Assembly: GCA_965200465.1 (NCBI GenBank)
Contig: OZ241358.1
Location: 3,720,001 to 3,784,000 of the forward strand
Direction: 5' to 3'
Origin: Azophilus sp965200465
Lineage (GTDB): Bacteria > Pseudomonadota > Gammaproteobacteria > Pseudomonadales > Azotimanducaceae
DNA: 64,000 nt
The notes under the pieces were generated by a model. That model was not told where the DNA came from. It did no database searches and saw only the letters and a program-made list of their open reading frames with translations. Position 1 is the first letter of the stretch; every line of letters begins with the position of its first letter. Position numbers and translations under genes: made by a program. Below, piece after piece: positions 60,096 to 64,000 of this stretch.

Positions 60096-60223
60096 TCCAA
60101 AGTATTTAGCAAGATGGATATCAGCACGTGCCCCGAGTTTGTTAAGGATTGGGTTAAACCACATCGAGATAAGGGCCAGCAATAAAGCGAAGCAGTAGGT
60201 GTCCTGTGTGGACTAACGCAAAC

Positions 60224-60514
60224 ATTCAACCCAAGTTCCGGCACATTTCCTGCACGGTGGCGATGAACGCCAGCGGTTGGTCCAGGAACAGGTGGTGCTG
60301 GGCGTTTGGGATGGCCACCGCCGGCGCTTTTCCCGGAATTAGCTGCTGCATGTAGGCGCGGGTGCGTGCGGAGAACAGGGCGCTTTCGGCGCCGTGGATC
60401 AGGCCCACGGGCAGGCTCAGGTTGGCGTAGTCCTCCGGTTGGCGTTCCGCATCCCGCAGGGTGTTGGGCAGCTCTTCGTCGAACTTCCAGGTCCAGCCGC
60501 CGTCCACCGGCATT
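60224..60514 (-). repeat. 291-bp direct repeat, copy 2 (within the hydrolase gene)
   Basis: Nearly identical to 52781-53071 in the same orientation; the few differences cluster in the first 60 bp. Together they bracket 7,152 bp holding the transposase remnant, GIY-YIG, UDG-like, DUF4189-like, IS30, Uma2 and nuclease-like genes. Recombination between the copies would delete that segment. Confidence 0.9.
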
Positions 60515-61113
60515 AGGGAGTGCCGGGCGATGTACTCCAGGAGGTAGGCGTTGGCGCAGGGTTGCGGCGGCTGCAGGCGGAAGCGGGCCAACGCGGTTTG
60601 CCGGTCGGGATAAACCTTGGCGCGTCCGCCCATGGGCGGCAGATTCGGCGGCGGCTCGTCCGGGTGGCGCAGGCCGGAGTCCGCTAGGATGAGGGCGCCG
60701 AAGCGCTCCGGGAACAGGTTGGCCGCCTTGACCGCCATGTTGCCGCCGAAGCTGTGGCCGACGACGATGACGTCCGCACCGAAGCCGGCGGCGTCGCAAA
60801 CCGCAACGATCTCCTTGGCGTAGGTGGCGGCGTCGTATTCGTAGCGGTAGTCCGAATCGCCCATGCCGGTGAGGTCCATGGCCGCCACGCGATGATCCTC
60901 CGCCAAGGCCGGAGCGATGAAGTCCCACCAATGGGAATGGGCGTTCATGCCGTGGATGAGCAGCAGGCCCTGCTTGCCCGGTTCGCCCCAAGCACGCCAA
61001 GCCACTGTGCATTCCTCCACCTCCACGGCGGCGGATTCACTAGGCGTCTCCACCGCCGCAAAGAACCACTGCGGGATGCTTGCGCCGGATGCGCCCTGGT
61101 CCCATCGCGCCAT
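60226..61113 (-). CDS. Alpha/beta hydrolase
   Basis: 295 residues. HGMNAHSHWWDF is the oxyanion segment, VVGHSFGGNMAV the nucleophile elbow (Ser), an acidic residue is expected in VGLIHGAESAL, and the catalytic His is in PNAQHHLFLDQP. It is a general esterase, lipase or epoxide-hydrolase-type enzyme. Its 3' 291 bp are duplicated at 52781-53071. The open reading frame is intact, so this is the functional copy. Confidence 0.88.
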   Translation of the reverse strand: MARWDQGASGASIPQWFFAAVETPSESAAVEVEECTVAWRAWGEPGKQGLLLIHGMNAHSHWWDFIAPALAEDHRVAAMDLTGMGDSDYRYEYDAATYAKEIVAVCDAAGFGADVIVVGHSFGGNMAVKAANLFPERFGALILADSGLRHPDEPPPNLPPMGGRAKVYPDRQTALARFRLQPPQPCANAYLLEYIARHSLMPVDGGWTWKFDEELPNTLRDAERQPEDYANLSLPVGLIHGAESALFSARTRAYMQQLIPGKAPAVAIPNAQHHLFLDQPLAFIATVQEMCRNLG

Positions 61114-61200
61114 AGCTTCGCAACCTCCGTCAGAATCAAGTGGCCGTTAGCGGCGCTATTGTACAGACTGGGGCGCAATCCAAGTCGTCCATCCTCTTGG

Positions 61201-61371
61201 TCCCTAATCCCCTAATAAGGGTTCAGCGGTTGGTACTTGGCGCCTTTTCGTGGCGGTTTGAGCTGCTGTAGGGGTTTGGCGCGGGTCGGGGACTGCGTTT
61301 TGGCGCTTCCTGGCCGCTGTGAAGCAGGCGGGAGGTGGGCGGGTGCCTTTGGCCTTTGGGCCGAAGGACGG
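61201..61371 (+). repeat. Repeat copy C, homologous to 55872-56049
   Basis: 171 bp aligning with copy B in the opposite orientation. It begins with the hairpin core (61201-61224, AATCCCCTAATAAGGGTT on the plus strand). The similarity is uninterrupted across the length with scattered substitutions. Confidence 0.7.
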
Positions 61372-61424
61372 GCGTCCGTGAAGTCCAGTTCGACTTTCAG
61401 CGGGCGGGGAAGTAACCTCTTCAT
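61212..61424 (-). CDS. Possible small Pro/Lys-rich protein encoded by repeat C
   Basis: 70 codons from ATG 61424 with AGGTG upstream, to a TAG that lies in the hairpin core. The tail (SAKTQSPTRAKPLQQLKPPR, then LNPY) matches the plus-strand translation of repeat B in the same frame, where two in-frame stops break it. This could be a genuine small gene with one decayed relative, or just nucleotide repeat homology. Confidence 0.35.
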   Translation of the reverse strand: MKRLLPRPLKVELDFTDARPSAQRPKAPAHLPPASQRPGSAKTQSPTRAKPLQQLKPPRKGAKYQPLNPY

Positions 61425-61467
61425 CGGCGCACCTGCAGGGTGTTCTTTGTTCAACCGGCATTTTGCC

Positions 61468-61533
61468 GGAAAAAACCTTGCACGGTGCGCCTCTCAGCAC
61501 CTTTCAACGATCCCTTATCCGGGAATCAGGGAT
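61468..61533 (+). repeat. Repeat copy C2 (GGAAAAAACC family)
   Basis: 66 bp similar to repeat D at 49571-49637 (GGAAAAAACC-TTGCACGG at the left, TTCAAC-ATCCCTTA and the hairpin core at the right). It lies back-to-back with repeat C, upstream of the three-gene ATPase-HNH operon. Confidence 0.55.
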
Positions 61534-61604
61534 GCTGCACAGGTTATCGACACCCGAAGGGACAGCGTGTTACGATCTCTGGAAGGCTGCCGGGTGCAAG
61601 CAAG

Positions 61605-61976
61605 GTGAAGTACCAAGGGAACAACCCGAAACACCGGATCGCCAAGCGTGGCTACTTCAACGAGTGGGAACTTGGTGGGATGGCCTCGACCGTACGCCAT
61701 CAGGGGAGTGCCCACCACAAGACGCGACCGGCTGACTACGACTTCAAGCCGCCGACGGCGCCAAGACCCTTGAAGTTAATCAGCGACGGCAGGCACGTTG
61801 TTTCGAGGGATGAAGCCCAGCTTTCGCTGGAAAACGGCATCCGCCTCGGCATGGTGAGCTCCCACTTGGCAGGGGGATGGTCAAAATACGTCTGGGCTGT
61901 GGATGATTCCGGGGCGCATGCGCTCAAGGGGTGGAATGCACCGCTGCGGGAAGACCTCGGGGGAACAGGTGCTTAA
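61605..61976 (+). CDS. Unknown protein, first gene of the ATPase-HNH operon
   Basis: 123 residues if started at GTG 61605, though the frame is open from 61440. The last 60 residues (RDEAQLSLENGIRLGMVSSH, GGWSKYVWAVDDSGA) resemble short uncharacterised bacterial proteins with a WxKYVWAV-type core. No known domain is recognised. The stop (61974-61976) overlaps the GTG start of the ATPase by 8 nt, so the two are coupled. Repeat C2 lies upstream. It may be a partner or regulator of the ATPase-HNH pair. Confidence 0.5.
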   Translation: MKYQGNNPKHRIAKRGYFNEWELGGMASTVRHQGSAHHKTRPADYDFKPPTAPRPLKLISDGRHVVSRDEAQLSLENGIRLGMVSSHLAGGWSKYVWAVDDSGAHALKGWNAPLREDLGGTGA

Positions 61977-63270
61977 ACGCTTGACGCTGGAAAACGTGGG
62001 GCCGGCGCCCGAAATGACTCTGCAGCTGGCACCACGGTTCAACCTGTTCACCGGCGACAACGGCTTGGGCAAGAGCTTTCTGCTGGATGTGGCTTGGTGG
62101 GCGTTGACCCGCCGCTGGCCGCAGGAAGTCAATCCGCGCATGATTTCCGGTCTGCCCGCGCGGCCCCAAGACCCCGACGCAACGGCGAAAATCCACTTGC
62201 AGGTTCGTTCCACTACAACCGATGTGGAGTACGAAGCCACTTACTCCAAAGCCGACAGCACATGGAAGGGGAGCCCGGGTCGGCCGTGGGCTCCAGGGCT
62301 CGTCGTGTACGCACACGCCGACGGGTCGTTTTCCGTTTGGGACCCCGTGCGGAACTACTGGAACCCGCCCAGTGACGCAGGCGTTGCGGAACACCGACCG
62401 GCCTATGTGTTCACGGAGGCGGAAGTGTGGGACGGCCTGTGGAACCAGATCGCTACACGCCCAGTTCCGGTGTGCAACGGCTTGCTGTCCGACTGGGCGC
62501 ACTGGATCAATGCGAAAGACGACCGTGCCGAAGCGATGGCGACCGTCTTGCAGGCGCTGGTGCCCACCCCGGCCGACACGTTCGCGCCAGGACCGCTCGT
62601 GCGGCTCTCTCTTCACGATGCCCGCGAAATCCCCTCCATCGTTACACACCATGCTGGCGCCGTTCCCGTCCTTCATGCGTCTGCAGGCGTCCGCCGCGCC
62701 GTGGCACTCGCGTATGTGCTCACTTGGGCGCGCAGTGAACATCAGTTGGCCGTGGAGCAAACCGGCCGCCGTTCCGCCCGGCGGGCGATAGTGCTCTTCG
62801 ACGAGGTGGAAAGCCACCTGCATCCTCGTTGGCAACGCTCGATGCTGAAGTCCCTGCAGGAAGCTGGCAGCGCGATCTTCGCCGGCGTGGATTTCCAATA
62901 CCTCGTCTCCACGCACTCGCCCTTGGTGCTCGCCTCCGCCGAGCCTTGGTTCGATGCAGAAAAGGACGCTTGGTTCGACATCGACCTTGTCGGAGACCCG
63001 CCGCGAGTACAGTTGCAGCGACGGCCCTATGTACCACTGGGCACCGCAGGCCACTGGCTGACCAGCGAAGCCTTCGACTTGGCCACCGACCGAGGCAGCG
63101 TGGAGGCGGAAGAAGCAGTTTTGAGGGCCAGGGAAGTGCTGCGCGAACCCGAACCCGGGTTGGATGCCGTGATGGAGGTCGACGACGGTCTGCGCCGAAC
63201 GCTGCCGGAGCTGGATCCGTTCTGGGTTCGTTGGAACGCGTTCTTGGAGCAGTGCGGAGGAGATCCGTGA
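61969..63270 (+). CDS. AAA ATPase of a Septu-like system (PtuA-like)
   Basis: 433 residues from GTG 61969 with GGGGAAC upstream (ATG 61936 in frame is an alternative). Walker A FTGDNGLGKSFLLDVAWW, a long middle with a signature-like HASAGVRRAVALAY, Walker B IVLFDEVESHLHPRW and VSTHSPLVLAS. This is the OLD/PtuA-type ATPase plan. The downstream HNH gene overlaps by 4 nt (GTGA), the arrangement of Septu (PtuAB) and retron-linked ATPase-HNH pairs. It probably senses infection and directs the nuclease. Confidence 0.78.
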   Translation: MLKRLTLENVGPAPEMTLQLAPRFNLFTGDNGLGKSFLLDVAWWALTRRWPQEVNPRMISGLPARPQDPDATAKIHLQVRSTTTDVEYEATYSKADSTWKGSPGRPWAPGLVVYAHADGSFSVWDPVRNYWNPPSDAGVAEHRPAYVFTEAEVWDGLWNQIATRPVPVCNGLLSDWAHWINAKDDRAEAMATVLQALVPTPADTFAPGPLVRLSLHDAREIPSIVTHHAGAVPVLHASAGVRRAVALAYVLTWARSEHQLAVEQTGRRSARRAIVLFDEVESHLHPRWQRSMLKSLQEAGSAIFAGVDFQYLVSTHSPLVLASAEPWFDAEKDAWFDIDLVGDPPRVQLQRRPYVPLGTAGHWLTSEAFDLATDRGSVEAEEAVLRAREVLREPEPGLDAVMEVDDGLRRTLPELDPFWVRWNAFLEQCGGDP

Positions 63271-63875
63271 TTCCAGTGGCCCCCGCGGGGGAGCCGGCGC
63301 AATTCGACAAGCAGGTGAGGCAGCTGGGCTTGGCGTCGATCGCCCAACTGGCCGCCACGGCAGGTTCCGAAGACGCCATTCCACCTCGCCTGTTCAAGCC
63401 CTACTGGCGTTGTGCGCTTAATGACTTGCTGGCCAGCTACAACCGCACCTGCTCCTACTTGAGCCTGCGCATTCCAAGGGCGGTCGGGACGCCAAGCGTT
63501 GATCACATGGTCGCCAAGTCCACTGCGTGGGATCGGGTGTACGAGTGGAGCAACCACCGCCTAGCATGCTTATTGATGAATGCCCGAAAAGGCGTTGCCG
63601 ACGTCTTGGACCCATTCGAGATTGGCGAAGGATGGTTTGCGCTGGAACTCGTTGAGTTTCAGGTGGTGCCCGGCCACGGCCTGCCTGCCGACGTGCATGC
63701 CCGAGTCGTCGAGACCATTGCCACTTTGGGCTTGAGCGACGACACCTGCTGTGATGCGCGGGCCGCATACGCGCAGCACTATTGGGATGGAGACATCTCC
63801 CTGTCCTATCTCCGACGACACGCCCCGTTTGTGGCGATGGAATTGGAGTGTCACGGCAGGCTGAGGAGTGGCTAA
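63267..63875 (+). CDS. HNH endonuclease-like protein (PtuB-like)
   Basis: 202 residues from a GTG at 63267 overlapping the ATPase stop, with GGAGGAG upstream. HNH core: VDHMVAKST (first His), YEWSNHRLACLLMNARKG (Asn and final part), followed by LDPFEIGEGWFALEL. The layout is that of Septu PtuB, except that the CxxCN of many HNH proteins reads CLLMN, so the structural zinc pair seems missing. Expected to cleave nucleic acid when activated by the ATPase. Last gene of the operon. Confidence 0.75.
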   Translation: MIPVAPAGEPAQFDKQVRQLGLASIAQLAATAGSEDAIPPRLFKPYWRCALNDLLASYNRTCSYLSLRIPRAVGTPSVDHMVAKSTAWDRVYEWSNHRLACLLMNARKGVADVLDPFEIGEGWFALELVEFQVVPGHGLPADVHARVVETIATLGLSDDTCCDARAAYAQHYWDGDISLSYLRRHAPFVAMELECHGRLRSG

Positions 63876-63924
63876 GCAGGCGAACTGTGCGGGATCACTG
63901 ACCCTCCGGACTTTTTTCCCGTCA

Positions 63925-63949
63925 GGCTGCCATGCCTAGGAAGGCAGCC
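63925..63949 (+). terminator. Hairpin downstream of the HNH gene
   Basis: Inverted repeat GGCTGCC (63925-63931) and GGCAGCC (63943-63949) with an 11-nt loop. A run of T lies upstream of it (63912-63917), not downstream, so it is not a standard terminator. It could be the end of another element beginning at the window edge. Confidence 0.35.
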
Positions 63950-64000
63950 CGCTGTTTGGGAGTTCGCATGTCAAGGGAGTGCGCCTTCCAACAGGCTTCA

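Noticed and set aside
61463..61735. 90-codon ORF overlapping the start of the unknown operon gene
   Set aside because: Reads through repeat C2 and ends inside the other frame, which alone is coupled to the ATPase.
62829..63875. 348-codon form of the HNH protein
   Set aside because: Its first 146 codons overlap the ATPase out of frame; the GTG at 63267 overlaps the ATPase stop and has GGAGGAG upstream.
49340..64000. The accessory region as a genomic island integrated at tRNA-Lys
   Set aside because: The tRNA 3' end faces pal-cpoB, not the accessory region, and no repeat of the tRNA 3' end was found on the other side.
1..64000. CRISPR array or rRNA operon
   Set aside because: No regularly spaced direct repeats and no rRNA-like sequence were found on reading the window.

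Overview
The window is high-GC DNA (low-GC patches noted below) from a Gram-negative bacterium, most likely an uncultured gammaproteobacterium. The basis is a B-family DNA polymerase II with a C-terminal clamp-binding tail, Mpl, YacG, ModABC, Pal-CpoB next to a tRNA-Lys gene, a TonB-dependent receptor and a PPi-dependent phosphofructokinase. No rRNA gene and no CRISPR array are visible; one tRNA gene (Lys, TTT) is present.

Layout. 0-5 kb: a YhiI/RbbA/YhhJ-like drug-efflux ABC operon (adaptor cut by the window edge, tandem ATPase, two permeases). 5-7.5 kb: modABC on the minus strand. 7.7-25.8 kb: mostly chromosomal genes (comF, acyl-CoA dehydrogenase, SDR, glycerophosphodiesterase, polB, mpl, pfp, a secreted methyltransferase-like protein, a purine permease). 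They are interrupted at 14.7-19 kb by a surface or natural-product-looking group: 2OG-Fe(II) oxygenase, sulfotransferase, HPr-kinase-like ATPase and a rhamnosyltransferase-like protein. 26-28 kb: an AAA ATPase overlapping a PIN-domain nuclease, a candidate defence or toxin pair. 29-33.8 kb: TonB receptor, yacG, O-antigen-ligase-like protein. 33.9-35.8 kb: a type II restriction-modification pair. 36-47.7 kb: two paralogous catabolic modules (Rieske oxygenases, amidohydrolase-family proteins, SDRs, a KstD-like flavoprotein, an acetoacetate-decarboxylase-like protein) on either side of a TetR regulator. They look like steroid or other polycyclic substrate degradation, but no Rieske reductase is present. 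47.8-49.4 kb: pal, cpoB, tRNA-Lys.

From 49.4 kb to the end lies an accessory, plastic region: two Uma2-type genes, small membrane/coiled-coil proteins, a gene broken by a run of 16 C (a phase-variation candidate), a chimeric IS4/IS630 transposase remnant, an intact-looking IS30 element, GIY-YIG and uracil-glycosylase-like genes, an orphan PD-(D/E)XK-like protein and an integrase C-terminal scrap. A 291-bp direct repeat derived from the 3' end of an alpha/beta-hydrolase gene flanks a 7.2-kb stretch of this region. The window closes with a tightly overlapping three-gene operon (unknown protein, AAA ATPase, HNH nuclease) that resembles the Septu defence pair plus an extra gene. Several intergenic repeats recur through the accessory parts and share a short AATCC/GGATT hairpin core.

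The strongest candidates for something new are the ATPase-PIN pair, the three-gene ATPase-HNH operon, the poly-C switched gene, and the uracil-glycosylase-like / glycine-zipper / GIY-YIG operon. All functions are inferred by reading motifs; no database search was possible.
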